This document shows, one piece after another, positions 43,953 to 54,700 of a stretch of 64,000 nucleotides of DNA. Position 1 is the first letter of the stretch. Every line of letters begins with the position of its first letter. The stretch spans positions 1 through 64,000 of the forward strand of contig NZ_JABTCF010000006.1 of NCBI RefSeq assembly GCF_014596745.1, read 5' to 3'. The translations under genes and the position numbers were made by a program. A model generated the notes under the pieces. It did not search any database and was not told the DNA's origin. It was given only the letters and a program-made list of their open reading frames with translations. Origin of the DNA: Maribacter aquimaris (GTDB lineage: Bacteria; Bacteroidota; Bacteroidia; Flavobacteriales; Flavobacteriaceae).

Positions 43953-44930
43953 TTAAACCAAATAAAAGAAAGTAAATACAAATACCCAAACCAAATCCAC
44001 AAAATGCCAATAGAGTCCGACTTTCTCAACCATTTCGTAATGACCTCTTTTTTCATAGGTACCCAAAGCCACATTAAAGAAGATAATGAGATTGAACATC
44101 ACCCCCGAAAAAACGTGAAAACCGTGGAATCCTGTTATAAAGAAAAAGAAATCCGCAAATAACCGACTCCCATATTCATTGTGTATGAGGTTGGCGCCTT
44201 CTACCACCTGGGTTGCATTTTTAAGTTTCGCCAAGGATTCCTGCCTCGACAATACCTGCTTCACTCCTTCTTCATTAATAACTTCGGTACGTACAAGAAT
44301 ATTGCTATCGGCCTTAAAACCTTCCAAAACCTCATTTACCGAATAACTGGGCTGGGATCCTTCATCGTAGAACCATATTCCATTTTTATTCTCGTGTACG
44401 ACCCTTTCGTCAGGTAGTGTCATGGCAAAATCAGCCAATGCCGCCCTTTCACCGGTATCAGCATTCACAAATTGTAAAATACGTCCTCCCTTGGTTTCCA
44501 CTGCCCCATAATCACCACTTATGAAAGTAGCCCATTCCCAGGCTTGGGAGCCTACGAAAATCGCACCCCCGATAATGGTCAGGAACATATACCAAATTAC
44601 ACTGTTCTTTTTCATTTTATGACCCGCATCAACGGCAAGAACCATTGTCACAGAGGACATAATCAATACAAATGTCATAAATGCGACATAGTACATGGGG
44701 TAGTTGCCATGAAAGAAAGGCACGTGAGTAAACACCTCGTCGGCAATCGGCCACGTTTCCATAAACTTAAACCTTGAAAAACCATATGCGGCCAAAAAAC
44801 CGGAAAATGTCAAAGCATCGGAAAGAATAAAGAACCACATCATCAATTTTCCGTAGCTCGCTCCCAGAGGACGGTTACCACCACCCCCCCAAACGTTTTC
44901 TTCCACACCCGTTGTTACCGTAGAATCCAT
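43953..44930 (-). CDS. Cytochrome c oxidase subunit III, long form
   Basis: This 325-aa COX3 protein starts with the helix pair containing LMMWFFILSDALTFSGFLAAYGF and ends with GLYWHFVDLVWVFVFTFFYLV, the usual closing helix. Between helices four and five, about residues 135-240, it carries roughly 100 mostly hydrophilic residues (ATFISGDYGAV through VVEGANLIHNEYG) absent from ordinary subunit III of about 200 aa. Such a loop should face the periplasm. A standard-length subunit III gene lies directly upstream, so the complex probably contains both chains or two alternative forms. Confidence 0.9.
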   Translation of the reverse strand: MDSTVTTGVEENVWGGGGNRPLGASYGKLMMWFFILSDALTFSGFLAAYGFSRFKFMETWPIADEVFTHVPFFHGNYPMYYVAFMTFVLIMSSVTMVLAVDAGHKMKKNSVIWYMFLTIIGGAIFVGSQAWEWATFISGDYGAVETKGGRILQFVNADTGERAALADFAMTLPDERVVHENKNGIWFYDEGSQPSYSVNEVLEGFKADSNILVRTEVINEEGVKQVLSRQESLAKLKNATQVVEGANLIHNEYGSRLFADFFFFITGFHGFHVFSGVMFNLIIFFNVALGTYEKRGHYEMVEKVGLYWHFVDLVWVFVFTFFYLV

Positions 44931-45028
44931 AAATTAGTCAGTTATCTTACAATTAGAATTTTCACAAAAATACATTTTTTCATAAGATACAAAAGTCTAA
45001 GACCAAGAAATCAAAAAAAAATGGACTT

Positions 45029-45610
45029 TTAATCGACCAAAACCATGAAAGAGAGTAGGTAGACCCATAGAAGATCAAGAAAGTGCCAAAATGTGGCCCC
45101 CAATGACAGCCCTAGGTATTCTTGGGACGAATACTTCCCCTTTTTCTGATTGAACAGCACGACCAACAAAGAAATGATACCTGCCACGACATGCACGACA
45201 TGGACTGCTGCAATAAGGAAAATGTAAGACATTTTAATACTACTTGTGGGTCCGGTGAAATAATAGCCTTGGGCCACCATTTCCGAAAAACCTTTAAACT
45301 GCAGAGCAATAAAGGCCAACCCCAATAATAAAGTAAGGAACAACCAATTTGTACATACCTTAACAGCATCCCTACGTATGGCCTTCTTTGCCAACATATA
45401 TGTAATACTACTTAAAACAATGATCACCGTACTAAAATAAAAAGCAGATGGCATCTGTATATTATCAAGCCAATCCTCCCGCCTACTACTTACGATATAA
45501 GCACTGGTCCAACCGGCAAAAGCCATGAGTAAACTCACGATTCCGAACCATAGCATCATTTTTTTTGACCTATCATTCTTTTCCTTTTGGGTTCCTTGAG
45601 TTAAATCCAT
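45029..45610 (-). CDS. Cytochrome c oxidase subunit III, short form
   Basis: This 193-aa COX3-family protein has five hydrophobic helices; the last ones contain AAVHVVHVVAGIISLLVVL and GATFWHFLDLLWVYLLSF, the characteristic closing segments with conserved histidines. It lies between ctaB and the long subunit III gene on the same strand. Confidence 0.92.
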   Translation of the reverse strand: MDLTQGTQKEKNDRSKKMMLWFGIVSLLMAFAGWTSAYIVSSRREDWLDNIQMPSAFYFSTVIIVLSSITYMLAKKAIRRDAVKVCTNWLFLTLLLGLAFIALQFKGFSEMVAQGYYFTGPTSSIKMSYIFLIAAVHVVHVVAGIISLLVVLFNQKKGKYSSQEYLGLSLGATFWHFLDLLWVYLLSFMVLVD

Positions 45611-45692
45611 AAAATCCGATTCATAAAATTTATTACTTAAAAGTCGATATTTCCCTATTTACCACAGGGTAACAATGAGCAATCCCTTGCCA

Positions 45693-46610
45693 TTAAAAGA
45701 GGGCCGGAATATATTTATCCAATACATACACCACTTGCATAAAGGTAATATAGGTTACGCTGGCCAGCATTAATTTTCTTGCGGATACATTGTCCCTTTT
45801 TTCATACAACCTAAATGCAAAGAAAAGCATTACACCCCCCATAATGAATATTATTACGGCAGCGGGAATGGACAATTGCAAGCGACCTGTTATCCCCAAT
45901 ACCGGAACGACGGATATTACCATCATCCAAATAGTGTACATAATTATCTGTAGGGCCGTACCCTTGTCTTTTTTACCTGTAGGAAGCATCTTGAATCCCC
46001 CTTTTTTATAATCATCATCCAACATCCAAGCCAATGCCCAAAAATGTGGGAATTGCCAAAAGAACTGAATCATGAACAAGGTACCCGGTTCAATACCAAA
46101 TTCGTTGGTAGCCGCCACCCAACCCAACATAAAGGGAATAGCACCTGGAAAAGCCCCAACGAATACCGAAAGCGGGGTCATGGTTTTCAGGGGGGTATAG
46201 ACACTGGTATACAAAAAGATGGAAATCGCACCGAACATGGCCGTCTTGGGATTCAGGAAATATAAGGATACAACCCCGAGGACTGTCAACACAATCGCAA
46301 TGGTCATTCCTTGGTTCACCGACATCCTACCTGAGGGTATTGGCCTATTCATGGTCCGCTTCATCAAAGCATCCAGATCCTTTTCGATAATCTGATTATA
46401 GGCATTGGAAGCCCCTACCATACAATACCCTCCAAAGGCAAGTAACAATAAGGAAACAAAACTGATTTCGTCAGCACCCAACAAATAGCCGGCAAGGGAA
46501 GAAAAGACGACACTGACCGCCAGTCTTACTTTTGTAATTTCCTTAAAATCAGCAAACCTCATAGACCATGAGGTACTTTTTGCTGGTTTAATCACGGTCT
46601 TCATTATCAT
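45693..46610 (-). CDS. ctaB: Protoheme IX farnesyltransferase (haem O synthase)
   Basis: From ATG 46610 this UbiA-family enzyme has about 305 aa and nine helices. The active-site aspartate motif is NAYNQIIEKDLDALMKRTMNRP, with its second Asp-rich loop DDDYKKGGFKMLP. It farnesylates haem B to haem O for insertion into oxidase subunit I. It is the first gene here of the oxidase cluster; the subunit I/II genes are not in the window. A TTG at 46619 and an ATG at 46604 are alternative starts. Confidence 0.93.
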   Translation of the reverse strand: MIMKTVIKPAKSTSWSMRFADFKEITKVRLAVSVVFSSLAGYLLGADEISFVSLLLLAFGGYCMVGASNAYNQIIEKDLDALMKRTMNRPIPSGRMSVNQGMTIAIVLTVLGVVSLYFLNPKTAMFGAISIFLYTSVYTPLKTMTPLSVFVGAFPGAIPFMLGWVAATNEFGIEPGTLFMIQFFWQFPHFWALAWMLDDDYKKGGFKMLPTGKKDKGTALQIIMYTIWMMVISVVPVLGITGRLQLSIPAAVIIFIMGGVMLFFAFRLYEKRDNVSARKLMLASVTYITFMQVVYVLDKYIPALF

Positions 46611-46780
46611 TTTTATCAAAACGCAAATATAATCGTAGTAAGCAAGGTGTGCAACGAAATACCAAGGTTTATGATTTCAATGAACCAGAGACGTAAATTC
46701 ACCACAAAACACTATTTATCAACACAATACACCTAAAACACCCCCACAAAGGAACTGTCATATACATTACAGTCCTTAAA

Positions 46781-46921
46781 ATGAAGTCAATCAATAGGCC
46801 TATAAACCAACACAATGGGCAAGCCCTAATTGAATGGTACAACAACCCAATTCAGGATCAACCGATCGAAAAACGGAATATCCGACTAAAGGCAAAAAAC
46901 AGTATCAAAAAAAAATCCTGA
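46781..46921 (+). CDS. Possible small ORF, 46 aa
   Basis: The frame runs from an ATG at 46781 to a TGA at 46919-46921 and encodes a polar, Asn/Gln/Lys-rich peptide (MKSINRPINQHNGQALIEWY and so on, ending IKKKS). There is no family match I can name and no clear promoter. Its 3' end overlaps the tonB terminator hairpin on the other strand. It may be spurious. Confidence 0.22.
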   Translation: MKSINRPINQHNGQALIEWYNNPIQDQPIEKRNIRLKAKNSIKKKS

Positions 46922-46938
46922 GCCAAAGCCCAGGATTC
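46906..46938 (-). terminator. Rho-independent terminator after tonB
   Basis: AATCCTG (46914-46920) pairs with CAGGATT (46931-46937); on the minus strand a run of nine T follows. It lies 66 bp downstream of the tonB stop. Confidence 0.8.
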
Positions 46939-47003
46939 TGTACATTAAATATGAAGTCATTCCTATACTACTGATACAAATTCAGTTTGTATAGTAATGG
47001 CAA

Positions 47004-47723
47004 TTATTGCAATCTAAAGGTAATAGGAATACTGAAAGGTACCCTTACAGCCCTACCCCTTTGTTTTCCTGGAGTCATTTTAGGAAGCTTAGCGATAATC
47101 CTAGCAGCTTCTTTCTCCAAGTTCTTATCCGGGCCACGCATTCTTACGCCTCCGATACTACCATCTTTTTGGATAACGAACATAACGTTTACCCGTCCTT
47201 GAACACCCATTTCCTGGGCAATTTCAGGATAACGGAAATTCTTGGCGATATGCTTTTGCATTTTCTGTTGAAAACAATCACGCATGGCTTTTGCCCCTTT
47301 ACCTTTTTCCCCTTCACAACCTGGGAAAATCGGTACATCCTCGATTACTGCGAAAGGCACATCGATATCTTCTTCTACCTCTTCTACTTCAACATCCTCA
47401 ACTTCAACAATCTCTTCTTCCTGACTGGTCTCTGTAGATTCGATAACGGTTTCCTCAACTTCTACCTCATCCTCAACGATCTCGATAATTTCAGGTGCTG
47501 CTGGTGGCGGTGGTGGCGGTGGAGTCTTAATTTGCTCAGTCATTGGAACCTCTTCGTCCAACATATCCTCAACATTCATGGAGACATCATAATCATTACT
47601 CTTCTCATAGGTCTTCCATTCCAATCCCCTCCAAACCAAAAACATCACAACGGCCAGTCCTATAACGAAATAGGTGCCGCTATTTCTTCTTAAATCCGCT
47701 TTTGGGTTCTTTTTTAATTCCAT
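47004..47723 (-). CDS. Energy transducer TonB
   Basis: This 239-aa protein has a cytoplasmic lead, one transmembrane helix (about 17-32), a run of seven prolines (68-74), a very acidic Glu/Val-rich spacer (about 80-140) and a TonB C-terminal domain (about 160-239; VQGRVNVMFVIQKDGSIGGVR and the YPEIAQEMG segment). It couples the proton gradient of the inner membrane to TonB-dependent outer-membrane receptors. It stands alone, not with exbB/exbD. The strong terminator downstream and the gap to vanZ of 60 bp suggest it is transcribed with or just after the gcvH/vanZ genes. Confidence 0.9.
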   Translation of the reverse strand: MELKKNPKADLRRNSGTYFVIGLAVVMFLVWRGLEWKTYEKSNDYDVSMNVEDMLDEEVPMTEQIKTPPPPPPPAAPEIIEIVEDEVEVEETVIESTETSQEEEIVEVEDVEVEEVEEDIDVPFAVIEDVPIFPGCEGEKGKGAKAMRDCFQQKMQKHIAKNFRYPEIAQEMGVQGRVNVMFVIQKDGSIGGVRMRGPDKNLEKEAARIIAKLPKMTPGKQRGRAVRVPFSIPITFRLQ

Positions 47724-47783
47724 ATTTAATTTTTTAATGTTCGCTAATTTAACTAAATAATTGACAAAAAAACAAGTAATACT

Positions 47784-48176
47784 TTATTTTAACCCTCTTT
47801 GGCCGTAAAATTGGGACAAAATGATAATGAAACCCACGGCCACACCCGTACTATTCGCCATCGCATCAAACACATCGCCAGACCTATTCACTGTCAAGGT
47901 ACCCTGAATAACTTCAATAACCATACCAAAAACAACAAGTAAAAGAGCCAATTTTATGATTTTAACCAAAGTTTTGGCCCAAGGGTTATTTAATGATAAA
48001 AAATACAGTGATCCCAAAATAACCGCTACAAAATAAAATGTAAAATGCACGATTTTATCTGCGTAAGGAATACTGAATGTCGGCAAATCATCCGCCTCAA
48101 ACGAATATAAGCTGGAAAAAGTGACGAACACCATCCAGCCTATAAACAAAATTGCGAATAAGTGCCTTTTATGCAC
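47784..48176 (-). CDS. VanZ family protein
   Basis: This 130-aa membrane protein has four helices and the VanZ pattern: [22 protein letters not shown], then [26 protein letters not shown] near the C-terminus. VanZ proteins give low teicoplanin resistance in enterococci; the role of bacteroidotal members is unknown. Its start overlaps the gcvH stop by 8 bp, indicating translational coupling. Confidence 0.85.
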   Translation of the reverse strand: MHKRHLFAILFIGWMVFVTFSSLYSFEADDLPTFSIPYADKIVHFTFYFVAVILGSLYFLSLNNPWAKTLVKIIKLALLLVVFGMVIEVIQGTLTVNRSGDVFDAMANSTGVAVGFIIILSQFYGQRGLK

Positions 48177-48549
48177 TTATCAATGCTTTATAGTCTACAT
48201 CACTTAGTAAACTATCAATTTCTGTAGCATCACTTATTTTTACCTTGATCATCCAACCTTCCCCATAAGGATCCGTATTGACATTCTCCGGTGCATCTTC
48301 CAAGCCTTCGTTAAATTCGATTATCTCCCCGGACAATGGCAAGAACAAATCGGAAACGGTCTTTACGGCCTCTACCGAACCGAAAACCTCATCCTTATCC
48401 ATGGTTTCATCAACGGTCTCAACCTCTACATAAACGATATCCCCCAGTTCTCCTTGGGCGAAGTCCGTAATTCCAACGGTAGCGACATCGCCATCCATCC
48501 TTACCCATTCATGGTCTTTGGTGTATTTTAAATCTGAAGGTATATTCAT
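48169..48549 (-). CDS. gcvH: Glycine cleavage system H protein
   Basis: This 126-aa protein opens [17 protein letters not shown] and carries the lipoyl-lysine motif VEAVKTVSD with Lys63. The lipoyl arm shuttles the aminomethyl intermediate between P-, T- and L-proteins in glycine breakdown. It lies downstream of sprA, as in Flavobacterium johnsoniae and relatives. Confidence 0.96.
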   Translation of the reverse strand: MNIPSDLKYTKDHEWVRMDGDVATVGITDFAQGELGDIVYVEVETVDETMDKDEVFGSVEAVKTVSDLFLPLSGEIIEFNEGLEDAPENVNTDPYGEGWMIKVKISDATEIDSLLSDVDYKALISA

Positions 48550-48766
48550 TATATGAATTTTTATTATTAACGAAACAAATGTAAACGATTCCTAAAAGGT
48601 ATTCAAAAAAATCAATTACAAGTTTTACCTACCTACAGTTAGAACGGTATACAAAAAGCAAATTCCTATTTTGAACCTTAAGACCGATACCCCTTAGAAG
48701 GCGTTTGGACAAAACATCATACGGGCATCACTTTCTAATAGGCAAGACCACTTGGCATGGACAACC

Positions 48767-51700
48767 TTAATTACCGAAATTATATTTGATCGTGAACCCG
48801 GTATTGATCGTTGTCTGTGGAAATGCCGTTGAAACCGCGAATTTGGAGAACGAATGATCATAAAAGAACAAAGCATTCAAACTTTTGCTCAAGGCATAAT
48901 CGGCGGTGAATTTGAGTGAGAATAAATTTTGACCGGAAGTTATCTGGTTGTTATCGATATCCAGATTTCGGATGATCGTAATATTATCGCGAAGTGTAAC
49001 ATCCGTTTTAAGGTTTAAATCCCCCTTCAACCTTGTTTTATTACCTCCGACATTGGTCACGAATTTAACGTCCTTGATTCGATAACCCAAACCAACCGTA
49101 TATTCCTTTCCATTGATCTCGGTCATCAGGTTATTATCAAAACTCAAGGACAAGGCCCTATCGGTACGAATCTCCGCCAAGACACTTACTGAGTTCTTCA
49201 TCTCAAAATCGACACGCACCAATGGATTGAACTGATCGGTCAATACCAAATTGTTCAAAATAAGATCAGGCAACCTATCCCCAGTCTCGGCATCGAACTC
49301 CGTATTCTGTTTTTCAAGATTTGTCTGAAAGGAATTGATACTATAGGAAGCCCTATATCCATGACTCAATGAAAAACGCTTGAATTTCTTTTTAAACCAT
49401 TTGTTTCGCATTAGCCCTGTAAACTTAATATTCCAATTTGGAATGGGAATCTGCCTGAAGGCATCCAAGTTCACACGGTTTACATCCTGACCCGTATAAG
49501 CGGCAAAGAAAGCCGGAAGCAGCACTTCTTGTTGGGTTTTTCCGTATCGTTGTGGAAACCCATCTTCATCCAACGTTCCTGGCAATTCCCCTCTATCGGA
49601 AACCAGCCGGTTGGCAATTGTAATCCGATTCTGCTTGAATGTTTCGAAAAGCTCTGAACTGAACTCATCGCTCTTACTGAATGCCGTTCCGATCATCATG
49701 GTCGAAATACTGAAATTACCGTATTCATTACCCAATTGGTTAATGTACTCATATACCCCATTACCCAGATCACTTACTTCAAAATTTTCTTGATAGCTAC
49801 TGGTATATTGTCGATCTGCAGAGAGATCTATGGTCAAATCTTTCAGGGGCTGTGCGGTAGCGGTAACATTCAATTGCTTATTGGTCCTTTTGATAAACTG
49901 CTCATTGAAGTCCGCAAAATTCGTCAACCATCCATTCCGAGCCGCCTCATATCGCACATCGGACTGACTACCGAACACAAATCCTATCGTTGGACGGGCC
50001 GTTCCAATAAAACCAACGGACTGGGTATACCCCGGAAGTACCGTACCACTATTCTCATTGTAATTTATGTTCAATCTTTTGACCATGGTAAGAATATCGA
50101 CAGCGGTATTGAACAATGCCCCAGTTTTTTGCTTAGGGCCTTTTGTATCGGAAGCCACATTGCCGGCCTTATCCCTTCGTACCGGCCCTTGGTTCGTGAT
50201 TCCTTTTCCATCACGTTTTTTAAGTCCAATAAGATCATAAAACTTCTGCATTGCCAATGTTGCGGAAATGTTATGGGTACTTGCATTCTGAACCGTATTG
50301 ATCGTTGTTTCATAGCCAAGGGACTCGCTAGCAACCTCGGCCAAGGCATCACCCCCACGTTGCCAATCAAAATTACTGGTATACGAATATTGGGCACTGA
50401 TAAAATCCAAAGCCGGAATCTTGTTAAAAGGAAGTTGGTAATTGAGTTGCATCTGTTGCGAATGCCTGTTGGGTTCCCCTAAATCCCAGAATCCGTCCCA
50501 CAACCCCAAAGCTTGGTTGATTTCAGAATCCGGATTCCCTTCCTCCGTATAATAATTACGAACGATATTATTGTTACTTGCCGTTAGATTGAGGCTTAAG
50601 GATTTCGAAAGACTATAATTAATGGCGTACTGCCAATTGAACATGTAATTACGTTGTTGAAGGAACGGCAAGTCCAATGCTTCTACACCTTCCTCAAAAA
50701 CATTCCGGAATTTCTGTTGGTTGAACTGTCGATTGATGTTCGAATTTACCGAAACACTGGCTGGCAGAAGATTGAAATTCAAATCTTTCAACCATTGCCA
50801 ATAGGCCCCTGTGAACAATGAATCCTTCTTCGCAAAAGGCGCCACCTCTACCGGTTTAAAACTATGATTATAGACAAAGCCCGTAACCACACTCTGATCT
50901 TGCATATTGGCAATCTCATAATCGCGATGCTCTGTTTCGTTATACGAATAATTAAAGGTGAAATTCTCAATATCATAGAAATTGGCATCGGCATCCTCAC
51001 CCCGATCCTTACGAACCCCGATCAAATTAATACTGGTTCGTTTCGTATAATCCTCTGCCTGCTCCAAAATCTTATCGGCAGCTTCCTCCGTGGTAGCGGC
51101 TGCAATCCGATCTTCCAATTTCAAATCATCGTATACCGGATCAAACTCAGGAGTGATTATCTCTTCGGAAATGCCATAATTGAAAGGAATCTGTACCCCC
51201 CATTTCTCAGGCAACAATTGACCTACATTGACATTAGTGACCAAATCATAGGAAACGGCATCTTCACGCGATCTTTCATTCGGCGTTTGATCTATAGACC
51301 CAAAACCTGATGTACTTTTACTTCCTGTTGCCGAAACGTTCGCAAAGTCGGCAATATTCGCATCGACAGATGCTATGGCGGCCCAGCCCCCATCATTATC
51401 CAAACCTGCCAAACGCAATTCATTGAACCAAACTTCCCCCCGGGCAGGAAGGTCATCGATATTCTTTACACCAACCATCATATTCCTGATGCTTCCCAAT
51501 GATGGATTCCCTTTTATACCGATCCTTAATTTCCCCAAAGTCCGGGATGCAAATTCATCAACAGCAACTGCCTCGCTGCCCTCAATTTCATAAAACTGAA
51601 GTTCATCGAGAGGAACATCCCCAATATTGGCAATCCGTAAGGATTTTACTTTATTCAAATCGCTCAATATAACCTCCATCTCATTGGAATCGGGCCAAAC

Positions 51701-54700
51701 ATCCTCATCAAAGGATGCCCCGAAAGGCGTGAATTGTAAAGGCAATTCAATTTGATAGTAATTCTCTGAAAGATCGGTTCCAATTCGCAGAAACCCTACC
51801 AATGGTGTGTCATCATCAGAGTAATCACCATCGCCAATTTTTTCCGCATGCATGTACATCTTCAGTTTTTCATATTGACGAATATCAATATTCAAACTTT
51901 TGAAAACCCCTCGCGAATCCTCAGATTGCAGATTCTCAACCTTGAAGGACAAGGATTGTTCATTTTGACGTATAATCGTATTATTATTGTTCAACTGCTC
52001 GCGCTCTACTCCTGGAGGCAAAACATAAGGAATTGGCGACCTGGAACTATTCTCTTCTATGTTAACCGTATTCACATCGACGATAGTGCCATCATCCGAA
52101 GGGTCACTGTCAATCAACTCATCCTGTAAGGTCTTGGTGTAGGTACGCCAATCGCCACGCACCAAATCCAAGGTAGCAAATCGGAGTACGACATCGCTAC
52201 TAAAACCGGTAAGGTACATTCGCATAAAACTGATAGACCTGAAATCGGTAATTCCTCCGATTGCATCCGTAAAATCACTTAATGGAATCTTATATTGGAT
52301 CCACCTACTATTTAATTGATTACCGTTAGGCAAATCAGGTGTAAGTCCTTCATTAATATCGGTTACGTATTTATCATCTATACTCGTATTGGGCTTAATG
52401 GGAATGCGATATTCATAATAGCTATTGACCGTATTCATGGTCAAATCACGATCCACATCCTCTACATCGGGCAATGTGGTTGAACCACGGTTAGTATCGG
52501 TAACCTGTACAGGGGAGTTACCCTGGGGGTTATTAAAATTCAAATACCTTTCCAAAATACTTCCTTCCCGATTGAGGTAATATTCATAATTATCCAACGC
52601 TGGGTCTTCCCCAGGACCATAAATGTCAGCTTCCGCTGAATCATCCAAGCCGTCGAAACCAACATCCTGCAACACGCGATTACTTTCATTGGCATCAAAG
52701 GCATACACCAAGGCTTGTGTTGCCGGAACGACACCCCAAGAAGGTTTATAAATCAATCCATCATCATCTACCGGCAATCCATTTTCATATTGTTTTCTAC
52801 CATCCTTTAATATGTCCTCTGAAATGTTCCCTAAGTTTATAACAAGTTCCCCCGGATCAGTTGCTATACCATCAACATAGGGGTCTAAAACCCAGAATTG
52901 CACAAACTCCACATTCGACTGTTCAAAGTCGGTGCTACTTAATGAACGCATAATACCTGCCCATTTATCATCGGGATTCTCAGTCTCAAAATCCGAATTG
53001 GCATTATAAGGTCCTTTAATATTGGGGTAATACACCAAATCCAAGGTACTTTGCACCGTCGTTTGCCCTTGGGCAATATCTGTCTGTGGAAAGACCTCAT
53101 CTACGAACACCCTTCGGGTCGCATTAGTAGAGACATCATTGTCGCTAACACTTGAAGGCCTTTGGTTGGTATAAAAAATCGGATCAATCGTATACCATGC
53201 CATTTTAGCCCGCCCATACCCATTGATAAGGTTCGCGGGATCTTCTGGGGAACTACCCGAAAGTACTCCACCTGGTGCAAATTCCAATGGTGTACTGGCC
53301 AGTGACCAACCTAGGGAGGAACGAATATCTATTAACGCCTGGGCGCCTTCAAAATCATCCAAATAGGTTGTGGTTTCACCCTCAAAATCAGCATTTTTAG
53401 GAGAGTTTGGCTTTAACCAAGCCACTTCACCCCGTACTGAAAGATTCGAAGGTACGTCTGTATCTATATTAGGAAGTTTATTTGCCAAGCGTGTTAAGAA
53501 AGGCACTTCCGTAGAGAAATTTCCGTTCAATCCGAAAATCGTGTTGTTTACAGGTTCAACGCCATAGTTCGATTTTTGTGTCAAGGGCCTTTCGTTCAAA
53601 TTCAATAAGGTAGCCCCCAAGATAAAATTGTTGTTTACCTGATGCTCAACATTGATACCTGTAAACCTTCTCGTCTGTTGGCCAAATACGGCATTATTCT
53701 CCACTGAAATATTAATGGGGGTATCCGATGCTTCCAAACTAGGGTCCAAAATCTGTACCGTACCCGCCTGATAATTCACGGTATAATCTACACCTTCCCG
53801 CAACGTCCGACCCCCCGCCGTAACGGTCACAGAACCTTGTGGCACATTAAATGCCCCTATTGAAATACCATTGCTGCCTTCTGACTTATAGGTACCCTTT
53901 ATCAAGAACTTGTTCTTAACCGGGTCTTGTAAGGCAGCCGCCTGGGTAAGCTCATACATTTCCCTAAAGACGTATTTTCCTTGATTCTCGTTATAGGTCG
54001 TCTCATTATCATAGTTTCCACCACCACCCAGTTGGTTGTACAAAAACTCCCCAAAGGGTTCGACTTTGGTAAAAATAATCCTTCCGTTTTGGGTATCCAC
54101 GGTAAGGCCAGACACAAAATCAAAAAAGCCATCACCACCAGGTTGTACGTCTTTATACGCATTAAGTCTATCAAAATTGAACACTTCCAATAAAATCCTT
54201 TCCTCAAGAGGGCCATCTGCACTGGTTTCATCAGGCCATCCCGAACCAGGACCTTCGGCAACCGGTGAAATGTAATTTCTTGGGGTGGGATCCGAATACA
54301 GGATATTCATTTTAAAATCATCCTCACTCAAACGATATGCACCTGTCGCATAAATGTTCTTCATCATCAAATCCCAAATAGGGTCGGTGATATTGGTGAT
54401 ATTACTTTTTAGCAATTTCAAAACCAAGGTATTGTTGTTTACCACAGGATTCACACCCCCGGAAACCGTCGTTGCATCCAATCCGCCATTGGCGAATTCC
54501 CCTACCTGATATACTTCCCCGTTATAGGTATATTGATAAGCAACCGCCAAGACCTCATCGTTACTCAACCTTTGATTCAAGGAGATGTAACCCAATTGGG
54601 TATTGAATTGATAATCCCGATCCACTTCAAGTTTCCTGGCATTTTCCAGAATGGCATAATCAAAACCTTGATTAACTTGGTATCCTGGTATATTGAATCC

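Larger units (their letters stand above)
46611..47003. other. Intergenic stretch between tonB and ctaB
   Basis: This 393-bp stretch holds the tonB terminator (46906-46938) and one possible small plus-strand frame (46781-46921). The part next to ctaB should carry its promoter, but no clear -7 box was seen. No repeats or RNA gene were recognised. Confidence 0.4.

Noticed and set aside
47007-47693. 228-aa plus-strand frame
   Set aside because: Antisense shadow of tonB; its Trp/Arg-rich part is the complement of the proline run.
49736-50482. 248-aa plus-strand frame
   Set aside because: Antisense shadow inside sprA, whose own frame is unbroken and family-typical.
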